A stretch of DNA of 64,000 nucleotides from Dendrobium chrysotoxum. Its lineage: Eukaryota; Streptophyta; Magnoliopsida; Asparagales; Orchidaceae. How positions within the stretch are numbered: position 1 is the stretch's first letter; every line of letters starts with the position of its first letter. Below, in pieces: positions 23,459 to 35,900 of this stretch. The position numbers were made by a program, and so were the translations under genes. The stretch spans positions 26,502,520 to 26,566,519 of the forward strand of contig CM034310.1 in the NCBI GenBank assembly GCA_019925795.1, written 5' to 3'. A model generated the notes under the pieces. The model was given only the letters and a program-made list of their open reading frames with translations. It searched no databases and was not told the DNA's origin.

Positions 23459-24402
23459 CTATGATGCACAGACACATACATGGCGACACGGATACGACAC
23501 GACACGGACACGGGACACGTCAATTATTAAAAATATAGGACACGGTATTATAGTTTTTATATTTTAAAAATAATGGATAAAAATTAAATAACTATAATTT
23601 TAAAAATAATTTATAAATAATAAGTCATTTAACTAAATTTTGTGCTTAAAATGATTAATATTAGGATGTCGAGAGTCAGGCATCAATGCCGTTTATCAGT
23701 CATCGAAAGAGGAGATGATAATGCTGTCGAGAGTCGGGCATTGATGTTATGCTGTAAACATTGGGCGTCAATATTGAGAGGGTGTCTATCATCGATGTTG
23801 AGAGGGTGTTGGTCGTCGATATTGAGAAGGCGTTGGATAAAGATGAGATATCAAGTTGTGGGTGTAGAAATTGCTAGCATCGAGCATCAATGTAAAGACA
23901 ACGTCAGATTTTGATATGGAGATCATTTTGAAAAGTTGATATTATAACGACGTCAGATATCGATGTTGAGATGACATCGGGCATTGTTGTGAAATCAAAG
24001 TTGTAACCCACAAAAGAGAAATGAAAATGAGAATATTCAATGAATGGGGTATTCAGTGTGGTATTAAATTTTGCCGACCCCACGTAGTGGGACAAATGCT
24101 TGATGTTGTTGTTGTTGTGGGGTATTAAGTGCGGCTGATTGATTTGATGTTGTAGATAGGAAATAAGAAATTTAGTTTTTATATTTTAAATAAGTAAAAA
24201 TTTTAAATACAAAAAAATATATTTAAAAAAAATTCATAAAATATTTAAGATACGCATGTCTGACACGCGTGTCCAACTTGTATTTAATATTTTTTTAATC
24301 GGACACTTTTTCGGCGTGTCCGACACGTGTTGGACGCGTGTCGTGTCAGATACGTGTCGGACACTGCACGCCTCTTTGAGAAGAAGTGTCGGTGCATCAT
24401 AG
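23459..24402. mobile_element. 944-bp non-autonomous DNA transposon nested in integrase
   Basis: The ends CTATGATGCACAGACAC and GTGTCGGTGCATCATAG are inverted repeats. Subterminal regions are rich in CGACACG / CGTGTCG words, also inverted. An 8-bp TSD flanks it. The interior has a minisatellite of ~30-base units around GATGTTGAGAGGGTGT (23660-23840) and no transposase. An 8-bp TSD fits hAT; the GACACGGACACG subterminal style is common in plant MITE-like elements, so the superfamily is left open. Confidence 0.85.
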
Positions 24403-24410
24403 GCTCTTGG
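24403..24410. repeat. 8-bp TSD GCTCTTGG, right
   Basis: It equals 23451-23458; removing the insertion and one copy restores the integrase frame IYNPRA-NGLAEAF. Confidence 0.85.
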
Positions 24411-25408
24411 GTTATAGATTGATGAATACCGCCAATCAATCTTATGTCGGTCGATAAACTTATAAATTTTTGTACTTTTGAATGTTGTGCCGTTATCTGA
24501 GATTATGCGGTGCGGTATATCGAATCTATAGACAACATTATGGGTGAAGAAATTGATCACGTGCTCGGACGTAACCTCTTTAAATGAAGCTGCTTCTGCC
24601 CACTTAGAAAAGTAGTATGTAGCTGCCATAATGAAGCGGTGTCCCGCCGATGACGGCGGATCTATCGGCCCGATTATATTTTCATGCCCCAGCATTCAAA
24701 TAGCCAGGAGGCTACTGTTGGGTGCAGTGGATTTGGCGGTTGATGTATAACATTACCGTAGATCTGACACTTGTGGCACCTCTTGGCATGGTCAATATAA
24801 TCTATCACCATTGTAGGCCAGTAATAACCCATTCTTTTGACCTTAGCGGCCATTTTGGGACCTGATTGGTGTGCTCCACAGAGTCCTTCATGGACTTCTG
24901 CTACCACTTTATAAGCTTTCTTGGTCCCCAGGCACCTCAGCCATATTTGATCGAAGGCTCATCGATATAGTGTATCATTGACAAATGCATATCGTAACGC
25001 TCTTTTCTTGATTTGTGTAGCCAGAGATTTATCTGTCGGGAGTTTATTTTCTTTGAAGTCATCGGTGAATGGTTGCCTCCAATCATCTTTTACTTCAACA
25101 TCTAAGCAATGCAACCGCGACTCCGAGCATTTACTGGTCTTACGTCTCTTGACTACATGATGTTCTTCTAATTGATTTTCAATAGTGCTATGTTGGTGAG
25201 ATTGAGGATCAACCGGGGTTGTATCCTGCTGGTTTGAATCGAGTAGTCCCTCTTCCTGCGAGAATTGCAAGATTATCGGCTCTAAGACTCGGCGATTTTC
25301 AACCGCAATAAATATGGGTAATCCCTTATCTTCATTTGCCAACTCCTTAGCCAATTTGTCCAGACAATCCGCTTTTGCATTCTGTCCTCGAGGGATTTGA
25401 GCTATCAT

Positions 25409-26464
25409 AATATTTGGTACTTGTTTTAGGAGCTCGAGAGCCCGTCGGTGGTAGTGGGCTAATTTAAATTTGCAAATCTTGTAAATGTCCAGAACTTAAT
25501 TTATCACAAGTTGAGAATCGCCAAAAAATTTGAAGATTTGTGATTTGGACACAAATTGCAATCTTTAGTCCTGCTATTAGAGCTTCGTATTCGGCGTTAT
25601 TATTGGTCCGAGGTTCAGTTAAACTGAACGAGAATATCATAATACCTCCCTCGGGTTCTATAAAGACGAGACCGATGCCAGCTTGGGCCTTTGTAAGATT
25701 TGGAGGTCGAGAAGATTTGATCGACGATACCCCATCAAAATACATCTCCCAAAATTATAGTTTTTCCTCTTCCTCGACCTGCATAATTTGTTCATTGGAC
25801 AAATCATCATTGAACGGAGAGTCTGCTGGAATTGGATGTGCGGTGAGAAAATTTGTCAAGGCTTGTCCCTTTACCTCCTTCTATGACATATACATGACAT
25901 CAAATTGTAGTAATATTACTGCCCACCTGGCTAAGCGACCTATCAACATTGGTCTTATAATCAAGAACTTCAGCAGATCGATCTTTCATATCAATGTGAT
26001 TTTATGAGAGAGCATGTGTGGCGGAGTTTCTGAACTGCAAAAATCAGTGTCAAATAATGCTTCTCGATCGGAGAATAACGTATCTCTGCTCCAATTAATC
26101 TCCGACTGATATAGTAAAGTGCATTTTCTTTGTCCTCTTCATTGTGCTGGGCCAACAATGCTCCAAGGGACTCTTCTGGTGCCGCTGTGTATAGTAAGAG
26201 ACTTCCCTAGAATAGGCGCTGCGAGAATGGGAGGATTTAACAAGTATCTCTTGATACTGTCAAATGCTTCATGACATTCTTCATCCCACTTGAAACGAAC
26301 GTCTGTCTTCATCAGTTTTGAAAATGGCTGGCACGTACCCGACAGATTCGATATGAATCACCGAATGAAAGCCAGTTGTCCCTGTAGCGAGCGGAGTTGT
26401 CGTAGGTTCTTAGGAGGCGGCATCTCCATAATTGCTTTGATTTTGTTGGGTCGATTTCAATACC
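25409..26464 (-). pseudogene. RNase H and archaeal-type RNase H
   Basis: The first RNase H is recognised by LYYISRRLIGAEIRYSPIEK and LIFAVQKLRH (about 26130-26000), with stops around it. Downstream on the minus strand, 25745-25464 encodes the second RNase H: MYFDGVSS, then AGIGLVFIEPEGG, then NNAEYEALIAGLKIA, which includes the catalytic Asp and Glu positions. The presence of both in this order places the element in the TAT lineage. The region is broken into at least three frames. Confidence 0.85.
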
Positions 26465-27492
26465 TCAGTGACGAACAACATACCTCAATAATTTGCCGGA
26501 GGAGACCCCGAAAGCGCATTTGAACGGGTTCATTTTTAGGTCAAACTTTTTGATCCTCTCAAATATGATCCTTAGGTCGTTTAAATGATCTTGCCGGTCC
26601 ATGCTCTTGACGACGATGTCATCTACATAGCACTCGACCTTCTGATGTATTAACTCATCAAAAATATGTGTCATTGCCCGCTGGTAGGTGGCACCGGCGT
26701 TCTTCAAGCCAAAGGGCATGACCGTGTAACAGAAAATGTCGATGGGCGTTCTAAATGATGTATGTTTTTCATCTTTGGGCGCCATCTTGATCTGATTGTA
26801 GCCCGACAATCCGTCAATAAATGAAACATGTCGCAGTGGGACGTGTTATCCACTAGTAGTTCTGATACAGGAAGTGAAAAGTCATCTTTTGGACAAGCCT
26901 TATTAAGATCCCTGAAATTGATACAGACACGAATCTGTCCATTCTTCTTCTTTACGGGGACAATATTAGCAATCCAGTCGACACATTTTTCTTCTCGGAT
27001 GAAGCCAGCTTCTATGAGCTTCTTCGTCTTTGTAATTACCTGTTCTTCAATCTCCAGTCTCATTCTCCTTGGAGCTTGTTTGACAGGTGTTGCATTTAGT
27101 TTGATGGTCAATCTGTGAACTGCTATATCAGGGGATAAGCTAGGCATTTTAGCGTATATCCAGACAAAGCAATCCCTGAATTCACAGAGAAGTTCTTTTA
27201 TTTCTCTTGTCTGCTCATCAGGAAGAAGAGAACTAATGAATGTCGGGCGAGGGTCCTTCTCAGTCCCCAAGTTAATTTCTTTTAGTTCATCCATAATGGC
27301 CGCTTGTCCACCATCTTCAAGTTCTTCTGGTGCAATCTTAGCCTCTACAGCCTGATTCTCACTAATATCAACTTCATACGTATCCTCGTCACCGCTATCA
27401 TCGGATTTGACTTCCTCGCACGTGATTACTTGGCAAGTCTCTTTTTGGAGGTATTTTCGCTTGATGAATCCAATACCTTTATATGTAGCCAT
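26465..27492 (-). pseudogene. Reverse transcriptase (TAT lineage)
   Basis: N-terminal motifs EAGFIREEKCVDWIANIVPV, then KKNGQIRVCINFRDLNKACPKD, are followed after a frameshift at about 26830-26700 by SGYNQIKM, MPFGLKNAGATYQRAM and the catalytic box ECYVDDIVVKS (about 26610-26635, YVDD intact). It then reads NPFKCAFGV. The 5' part (27492-27150) is the acidic connector that precedes RT in this lineage. The frameshift between palm and fingers makes the copy non-functional. Confidence 0.9.
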
Positions 27493-28291
27493 ATCTTTTC
27501 GTCGTAATGGATGCGGATTCCTTCCATACTAGAGGCTCAGGCTTGTACGAAGTTGTCATTTGGTTGTAGGAATATTGATTTGCCTTCATAGCATTCTCTG
27601 GATACCTTTGGTATTAAACCTAGGTAGCCTCGTAGGTAGTAATTCTTCAGAATCGATGAGCCTATGACACCAGTCATGATTGACTTCTTCGAGCTTTCCC
27701 ATGGAGTAGAATATGTTCCCTGGCTCAGTTCCCTTTTCAACCGGAGGCAGATAACGAGTCGTGAGTTCTTCAACTTTATGCACCTCTCGTGAAATCATTT
27801 CTTTGAAGTACAGTAGGGGAACACGTGTGACTACGAGTACGCTATCTGAGATTGATAGGCTATCTATTCTTCTGGAGAATACATCTTGCACCGTGTTCAT
27901 GTAGATAAAGTCGTAGTCATAATCGTCATTTGAATATTCGACCTCTCTACTCCATTCGGCCGTGGACTGGCATACCCTCAGGGATTTTGAAGGGGTGACA
28001 TCCTCTTAATATGTATCACTCCCCAGGTGAGGTACATGTTTTCTTTCTTTAAGAGTAACATCTATTTTGGGAAGAGTCGGCAACGCCTTCTTTCTCCCCA
28101 CCTGCTTCTTCTCATCTTCTTGTTTAGGTTGCTTTGCAATCTCTAGATTTAATGCTTGGGCCTCAAGAGAGCTCGAGGACTTCAACTTCTTTGGCGTAAG
28201 TATCTGACATCTTCATACATCATTACTTCATGGACTGCAAAGGGTTGGATCTCACCAGAGATCCTGAATTCTTCTCCATCCCTAATATACT
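27493..28291 (-). pseudogene. Protease-RT connector
   Basis: Minus-strand pieces in two frames (LPTRLPRFNTKGIQRML; LVICLRLKRELSQGTYSTPWE) match the position of the poorly conserved spacer between protease and reverse transcriptase in TAT-type polyproteins. There are several stops. No independent gene. Confidence 0.6.
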
Positions 28292-29029
28292 TCACGTACT
28301 GAATGCAACAAATAATGGGACAATACCATACTCGTATAACCACGGGCAACCTAGAAGCCCCTTGAATGAGGTGTCCGCATTAATCACATGAAATTTGACA
28401 TCTGTATGCAGTTCTCCAAATGTGAGGGAGAGCATAAATGATCCCAGGGTTCTCTGCCCCTTCTCATTGAAACCGTGCACCATCACCTTGTCTGGCCCGA
28501 GGTGTTTTATGTCGAGGCACAATGATCTTAATGCTTTCAGGCTTATAAGGTTGATAGAGGATCCGGGATCAATCAGGATCCGACTGATTATCAAACCGTC
28601 ACTCTCTGTAGTAACATATAGAGGTCGGTTGTAGTCTGCGGTCTCGAGCATCATGTCATCCTCAGTGAAGGTGATGAACGGTTCGTTACAAGTATACAAG
28701 ACCTCAGTCATGTTGCATTCAGCAAAATATGCCTCATATCTTTCAGGGTCTTTGAGAGCCTGAATTAAAGTCTCCCGAAAGTCTTTCGACATCACTAGAG
28801 CATCGTATATGCTGAGCTGGGCAGGAATCTTTTTCAAATGGGATAAGATATTATAATATATCCCTTTCTTCAGTGGAGGTGGCAATATCTTGCCACTTCT
28901 TAGCTGCACTTGAGCAATCTCCTCCGGCTTATACTCATTTGATGGCGAGTTTTCTTCTGAGTCAGCCATCGTCGTATTTAGAGATTCATTCGTTGATTTG
29001 GAGTTACTGTCCGGGTTTACGTATCCCAT
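28292..29029 (-). pseudogene. Aspartic protease domain of the TAT element
   Basis: A 245-codon open stretch. After an acidic spacer it has LRSGKILPPP (about residue 45), and the protease core begins PLYVTTESDGLIISRILIDPGSSINLI, with the catalytic Asp in LIDPGSS (TAT-type variant of D-S/T-G), near 28550-28580. It ends with LLGCPWLYEYGIVP. The protease would cleave the Gag-Pol polyprotein. This domain is among the best preserved in the element. Confidence 0.88.
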
Positions 29030-29037
29030 TTACGACG

Positions 29038-31609
29038 TCATGTCGGGGTCTGATTCATTTTCCTTTGGAAAATACAGATCTCCTTTGAACTGTAATCCAT
29101 TAGTGACACCATCATACAGGATTCAGAGGGTATCTCCTCAGTACATTCTTCTTTTATCAGTGTATTTGGCGCCACCGAGATGACCCGACATGCTTCTACC
29201 AGAAGAGGGTCTTCATTATCTTCCTCAGCTTCCTCTATTTTAAGCTCTGACATGAAATCAATGAGCTTAATAGGTCGCATTGCAGTTTGGTAATACTCGT
29301 CCAAACTGTCGATAGCTCTTTGAGTTGCTGTCTTTCTTTCTCTGGGCTTCTTCAGCTTGGTCTTCCTCTTGGCAGATTTTATTTTACCAGATTTTGAAGA
29401 GCTAGCTTGGCTAGAGTGTTGCTTGGAAGTAGATGCCTGTACCTTAGGCAATTCTTTCAGATCTAGCATTGGCTCAATAAGAGATTTCCACTTTACCCCA
29501 GGGACTCCTTCAAGCTGCTTCAACATTTTCACAATTTTCTTAGAGAACGCAATCTCCCACTGCTCTTCTTGAGCTGGCTTCTTTTCCTTTATTCTTTCTT
29601 CGACCGGGGCTACGAAGGAAATCGTGACCACCCGAGTCGATTCTTTCTTGGGGTGGGATAACACATTATCTAATAATGTGAGCTCTCCCTTCCGATATTT
29701 TCTTTCCAACCAATCCTTGAAGATGTAGCAGTCTTCAATAGGATGACTGATTACCCGATGGTATGGGCAGTAATTTGGGTCATCAGTGTGTTTTGACTCT
29801 TCGGCCCTATTCCATTATGGCAGATCTAAGCCCGCTTTTAATGCCTGTCGAAATAGCTTGGCGACACTTTCCCTCTTAAATGAATATTCTTTATTCATTT
29901 TATCCTTAAGGGAGGGAAACGTTCGATCACCAGTTCCTGTTGTTTTCCGCGGACATTCTCCATCACCCTGATAAGTTCGCGGCTTATCATTGCCCCCGAG
30001 TATTAGCTTCGGTTGGGGGTTGGGGGTTGGGGTTGTAGGCATGTTTTGGCTTTTCTTCATACTATATCAGTTGTTTGCCTTTGTCTACATTGTAAATCAC
30101 ATGTTTCCCCTTATCAATTCTGGAGAAAAATATGAAGTCAGCCTCACCTCTTCTAGCACTTGAGGCTTTAGTCTTCTTGGGCTTGTCAAAGTGACTTTCT
30201 GATCTTGATAAGTTCAATTTTTCAAACTTGGCAACCTTGTCTAGCAAACCCTGAAATGTGGCGATGGTAGTCATGCACAGGAACGGCTGCATCTTATCAT
30301 TAATATTCCCCATCAGTAATTACACAGTGTGTTCTTCTTCGAGCTGCTGCTCACATTTCATGCTTAAATTACGCCAGTGGGTTATATATTTCGATACCGA
30401 CTCTTCTCTCTTCCATTTTTCTTAAGCGAGGTCGGTGATCGTGATCTTCTCAGTCGCACTGACAAACCTCTTCACAAGTATGACTTCTAACTCTGCAAAT
30501 GTCTTCACAGAGTCAGTTGGTAGTTCAGCATACCATTCGAAAGCAGCTGCTGTCAAACTGCTAACGAATTGTCGGAAGACTAGAGCATTATTTCCTCCAA
30601 TATTCCTGCAGGTGGCTTTGAACTACGCCAGGTGCTGTCTGGGATTTTTATTTCCATCAGAAGTGTTAAAATTTGGTACAAAATATCCCTTCGGATATGA
30701 CACCTGATTATATTCTGCGGGATAAGGGCGACCTTTGCCCACTAATTTCTCCGCTTGATCGACAGCTATGATAGCCTTGATCTTCTTGGAGATGATTCCT
30801 TTGAGCTGTGCAGTAGTTACAGGCTCGGAGGTACTTGTAATGTTCTGCGGGGTGGGCTGGCGGACAGTGTTATGGGCTTCGCGACCACCTTCAGGAGCTC
30901 CCCGTACTCCTGATACTTGCGGCACTTGGAAGTTTGGAGGATCAAGAGGAGAAGTAGGTGTAGGATTCACGGCAGTAGTTCTTTGCATTATTTACATCAT
31001 TGCCGTCATCTGAGCCATCATCTTAGTCATCTTATCATTTAACTGAGAGATTTCTCTATCTTTGGCTCTCATTTGCCGTCTCATCTGTCGCCGCATATCA
31101 TCGAGTGTGACATTCTCGTCAGCAAAGGGATTCTCCTCAACCTCTTCTTCTCGTTCTTCTTCAGAAGAGCGGCTGCCTCTGTTAGTGGTGGACCCAGCCT
31201 CACGGCGACATCGGTACACTTGTATTGGTGGTTGTTGCCAACGGTCGTCGTCTTCACCGTCGTCATAGTAAGCCTCTTTGTTAGCATTGGTATGCCTCAT
31301 CATGTAGACGACTTCTATGTTCATGGTGTCGTTCATCTCTTCCATTCCGTTTTTTATATATTCTTCTCCTTCGATATATTCCTCATCTTCTTTCATGTCT
31401 TCTTCTCCTTCTAGTACTCGGATCTCTGAGCGGCGATGCCACTGGATCTCCGATTCTTGATTAGGCAGGGAGATTTCTTCGACTAGTGGGCTGCGGTCGA
31501 AGTTAGTCTCTTCTTTTTGAGGGGTCAGCGAATGACGGGATCCCCTGGAGGATTCTCCGAGGTGTCGACCGTCGAGACGGATGTCATCGTGAGTCTTTTC
31601 GGGACCCAT
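29038..31609 (-). pseudogene. gag of the TAT element
   Basis: The start is the ATG at 31609. A charged N-terminal region (EGEEDMKEDEEYIEGEEYI, then coiled MRRQMRRQMRAKDREI) is followed by the capsid-like core: GYFVPNFNTSDG (30640), AAAFEWYAELP and FAELEVILVKRF (30530-30460), THWRNLSMKCEQQ (30380). A motif before the protease reads YCPYHRVISHPIEDCYIFKDWLE (in pieces, about 29770-29700), the usual Cys/His-poor boundary of TAT gag. About six stops or frameshifts break it. Gag would form the cytoplasmic particle. Confidence 0.85.
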
Positions 31610-32640
31610 TTATGACATTGTTTGTGGGTAGGGGTGGATCTCCGGGAAGCTGCACCGGATGTCACAACCAAATTAGTTCTTCTTTCTCTTCTTTCTTCCT
31701 TTTCTTCTCCACGAGGCTTCAACCTCTAGATTTCTTTTCCTTTTCGCCGGGACCTTTCGGCGGTGGAACTCTGAACCCGAGGTTCAAGTATCACGCCCCG
31801 ACACTCACCGTGCGAGACATATCTTTTTTCTCTTCTCTCCACCATAACAGATAAGCGTTCTCTTGGCGGAGTCCTTCTAGTCTCAACGATCAGCGGTCGC
31901 TAGTATCTTCTCTTCTCCAGTCCTCTCTCTTTTACAGTCTTCAGGACCCTCTAGACCCAGGCTGAGAGAGTTTCAGGCTCCTTCTTCTGAGGAGCTGGGA
32001 CTTCAGGCTGCTGGTCCCAAAATGATTTCTTCAGCTCTCCAGTAGAGCTGTTCCTCTTCACCCATTTCAGACCCGCAAATCTATTCCGGGTGGGAATAGC
32101 TACTTTAGGCTCTTGGGCCGGCAAGTTGGAGGGATGTGTTAAGAATTGTTGCTGAGCTCAAAGTTCAGTATTTTTCTTTCTTCTTTGCCTCCTAGTAAGC
32201 CTTCCTCCAAATGAGGAGGCATCAGCATCATTCCCAACAGGTGAAATAATCTTCTTGGGCAAGGCGGTGGTGTTTGCAGTTACCACAGAGATCCTTCCTT
32301 TGGCTATAACCCTCTTGGTGGCCGGGGCTTTTGGCTGCGACAACCGTTCAAATACATAAATCCTCCTACGAGGATTTTCAACATCAAGTCATGGCGCTGG
32401 CAGATGCGCACGACGCGTGGCAGCTTCAGTAAAGTGGGGCCTTCTGGCAGGCCCTTCAGCATTCCCACCATTCGCAGGAATGGCGGTAGTCCTTACAACA
32501 ATTGCTAAAAAATCAATACTACCAAATTAGATGGTAGCTCTAGTATTTTCAGTTTCAATAGCAGTATTTGCCAGCTGAATCCTGGCTCCTCGTCCTAGCT
32601 AGAAAGTCATCGGGGTATTTTGTAAATCCATCTGCATAAA
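31610..32640 (-). pseudogene. Pre-gag reading frame (ORF1-like)
   Basis: One minus-strand frame is nearly open from about 32640 to 31980 with scattered stops. It is basic and proline-rich: RGARIQLANTAIETENTRA, then GGRLTRRQRRKKNTEL at about 32210-32160, then RNRFAGLKWVKR. Ogre-type elements carry an extra ORF between 5' LTR and gag, and the position fits. I recognise no domain in it. Confidence 0.5.
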
Positions 32641-32935
32641 TGAAAGGCAAGGATTAGTAATCAGAATCTGATACATCACCACACACTTTCAAAATACAGA
32701 GACTTGCACAGAACAAAAGATAAAAATAGATAATCATTAGCAATCACTTAAAAATAACATAAATTTAAAGCCCTGCTAAATGCAATATTAATGAGTTCGT
32801 TGAGTGATTATTTTAGAATATTTAAAATTTTAATTCGTTAAATGATCATTTCGAAAGATTTAAAATTTTAAATACGGGTTGAAATAGTTGCTACTATAAT
32901 ACTGACACGACTAACCTAAGATGGAAAGAGAAACC
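32641..32935. other. 5' untranslated segment of the TAT element
   Basis: AT-rich leader sequence between the primer-binding site and the pre-gag frame; no feature found. It contains the imperfect duplication AATGAGTTCGTTGAGTGATTATTT / AATTCGTTAAATGATCATTTCG at 32790-32852. Confidence 0.4.
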
Positions 32936-32961
32936 AATCCCCAGTGGATTCGCTAGAAATC
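32936..32961 (-). other. Degenerate primer-binding site
   Basis: Immediately inside the 5' LTR the minus strand reads GATTTCTAGCGAATCCACTG then GGGA. It resembles the GGCGACTCTGCTGGGGA type used by Ogre-like elements, with several substitutions. The tRNA identity is an inference. Confidence 0.4.
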
Positions 32962-35900
32962 TGTGGACTCCGAAAATTCGGCCCCAGCCTCCCCGTCGCT
33001 TTTCGAGGGAGTTTTAACAAAATTAAGTTCCGGGATAAATTTTGGAAGGCAGATGAGTTTGTAGATAAGAAACTACTCAGAGATTTCGCCCTCATTTTGT
33101 GAGGACTTTATGATCTGAGTTCTAGTTTCCTATAGGCGCAAGCCCCTATAGTTAATTACCCCTCCCGACCACGAGAGAGAACTTTCGATTAAGGCTACTC
33201 GTCAATCAGATACGTAGGAATACATGTTATATGGCATATAGTAGCAGCATGGATATGAAGATGTGTTCGAAGGTTGATATTTAAAATAAAAATTTCATCA
33301 CCTTGCACTTAAAGCAGATGGTGGGGGATTGGATGATGGACCCGATCAAGATCCCATGGTTTAATCATCCCGGGACATCGTGATCCCTGGTCTACTTAGT
33401 CAGAGGAGGTAGTCGACCCAACCTGACAGAAGGATCCTTGTCGGCAACCATGAGTTGCTTCGTCTAAGGGTACCTTGTAGACTTGGGGTGGGTGTTTGTC
33501 TAAGGGGACAAATCTGAATCCACTTTAGCTAACAAAGGCTTTGTACCCTATCAATCATATCCTATTGATTTATATCTCAAGGATTTGATGCCGTTAAGGA
33601 ACGTATTAGCTATGGCCCTAACAGTTATCTCGTGGTGCCATTTGGCAGTAAAACCACTCAGCTCAAAGGGCCCTGGGTCATAGTCGTTTATCCTGCAGTG
33701 CCATTTGGCGGCGAAACTGCCGGTTAGAGGACTCGTACTACGTCCTTACTGTCAGGAGATTGTTTGAGAATGGATTCTAGTGATATTTTCGACTAGACAT
33801 TAGCTCTATGTGAGCTGAAATAAATTCTAATTTGTCTATCTCGGCAAACTATTATGGAGAGTGGATGGATTTTACTTTAAGTGTTTGATGGATTATTTTC
33901 GATTTTTAAAATATTTGGAATTTGAGATTTTTGGAGATTTTCTGGAGTTTTGGGTTTTGGATTTTGTGGGAGTTTGAAGGAACTTGAATGTTTAGAATTG
34001 ACCCCTCCGGTTGAGATTTGCATTCAACATAGTCATCATCGGGGTGTACGGATTGAACCCTGTCGACTCTGTCTACTTGCTGACAAAGGATCGGGTTTAG
34101 TGGGCTTTGTGCCTTTGTTAATGAATTATCTTCTTTTTTTTGGTTAATGAATTCTTAATTATCAGCCTTGAAGGTCTAATATGAACGTGTAAAACAGATA
34201 TTCCGGTCGACACCCTGACCGTATATCTATTTGATAGTTCAAGCCGTGTCGACTCCTATCTATCCGCATGGGAGGATTGGGCTCGAACTTGGGTTCCTCT
34301 ATTGACCTGTGCAGTATCCTTGGACGTCACGTGTGTATCTAAAGCACGCTCGCTGGGGCCCATGCGGGTATTCGGGGGCGTTTTATAATTATCTGCTGAA
34401 CTTTGTCTACTTCTATTTACATGCTTAGGAGGATCATGTTCAAATTACATTCATTTCTTGACCTGCGCAGCATCTCTAGACGTCACGTATGTACCAATAA
34501 TATGCACGTCGGGGGCCCATGCGGTATGTGTGATTACACTTACCCCTTTTTGTGTACCTATGTGTATAATTATAGTGTATGTGCGGGGGACATTTGAGAT
34601 ACTTGTAAATGCCTTCTGTCCGCTTGCATGGATGTTGCGGATCCGGTGGCGTATTCTAGCAGCTTGTGGATTGAGTTGTTTGCTGCTTCGTACAGGTGGA
34701 CTGTCATGTACTACTCATTGGTTTCTGCAGGTAGATTGTAGTACACTAACGAATCTCCTGGTTAGGACTATCGTTGTATAGCTATTGACTTGTATGCACT
34801 ATAAGTATGCTATCCTTGCCCGTGGATGATATGCTGTATGTATATTTATATCCACAGAATGTCGATCATCCTCACATTCTACTTAAAGGTGGGGGTGTTG
34901 TATGCATGACAAATCTCTTACAATGGCTCGTAGAGACTTATTTCTGTCTACTGACTATTAGTTCCCTCTTGTAGATATCATCGGGAATAATTGTAATTGC
35001 ATTGATAGCAAATGAGCCATTTCCTTTGCAATCTTCTTATCTTGCTTGTAGGCAAACAGTATTTGCGAACTCTTTGCCTTAAAGGTGCCTTGTAGTATGT
35101 ATGATGAACTTGATATCATTTGCTGATTGGAATTTGCATTCTAATTGATGTGATCACTTCTCAATATTCCATTAGAAGTCTTGTATTGTCAGTTACAAGC
35201 ACATCATTGCATTCTCCCCTTGATCTTTGCTTGCATGGTTTATTTGTCATCTTGCCAAATTACGAGTTTCATTTCAAGCATTGAATGTTGTTCATTCAAT
35301 GTTCGAGTTCTGCTTCAACTTATTGTTCTTTGTATGTAATAAGTTCCATGCTATTCAACTCATAAGCAAGTTCAAAATAGGTTCAATCTTGAGTTCAAGT
35401 TCTAGACTGAGTTTCAGTAGAAGTTCAAGTCAAATCCGATTCATGTTCAAATTCTTGCTTGAGTTCAAATTGAGTGTTCGATGTCAAGTCCATATCCTTT
35501 GTACTTTGCTCAAGTCTGAGTCCAGTTTGAGTTCATGTCAAAACTCCTTGCACTTAGTTCATTTGAGTTCTTGTTTGTTCATATTGAGCTCAAGTCTTTG
35601 TTGTCCAAGTTTGAGTCCAGAGTGCAAGTTCAAGTTCTTGTTCAAAGTCTTCTGAGGTCTTTGGAAATTCAAACCTCTTGTAGTTTAATTAAGTTCAGGT
35701 TCTTTCTTTTCATTCAAGTTATGGTTCTTTCTCAAGTTCTTATTTCAATTTCACTTATTTAAGTTCAAGCTTTTGTTATTAGTCATTTGTATTTTGTCCA
35801 AGTACGAGTCCCCTATAGTCAATTTTTGCAAGTTCAAAGCTCTTACATTTCATTCATGTCCCCTGTTCATTTCTCCAAGTCCTTGTGCGGTCTTATGTTC

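Larger units (their letters stand above)
22877..25408 (-). pseudogene. TAT-type integrase (pol C-terminus), interrupted
   Basis: On the minus strand this gives a linker (IPRGQNAKADCLDKLAKELA), then the zinc-binding domain HEGLCGAHQSG..GYYWPTM..CHKCQIYG (24907-24750). The catalytic core follows: IIGPIDPPSSAGHRFIMAAT..KWAEA, IISDNGTTF, IYNPRA. Here the core is cut at 24402 by a 944-bp transposon and resumes at 23458 with NGLAEAFNK, which holds the catalytic Glu. The C-terminal part continues to PPINGLYLKKYYA and a stop at 22877-22879. The first catalytic Asp is lost at a frameshift near 24690. The product would join element cDNA into host DNA; this copy cannot. Confidence 0.88.
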
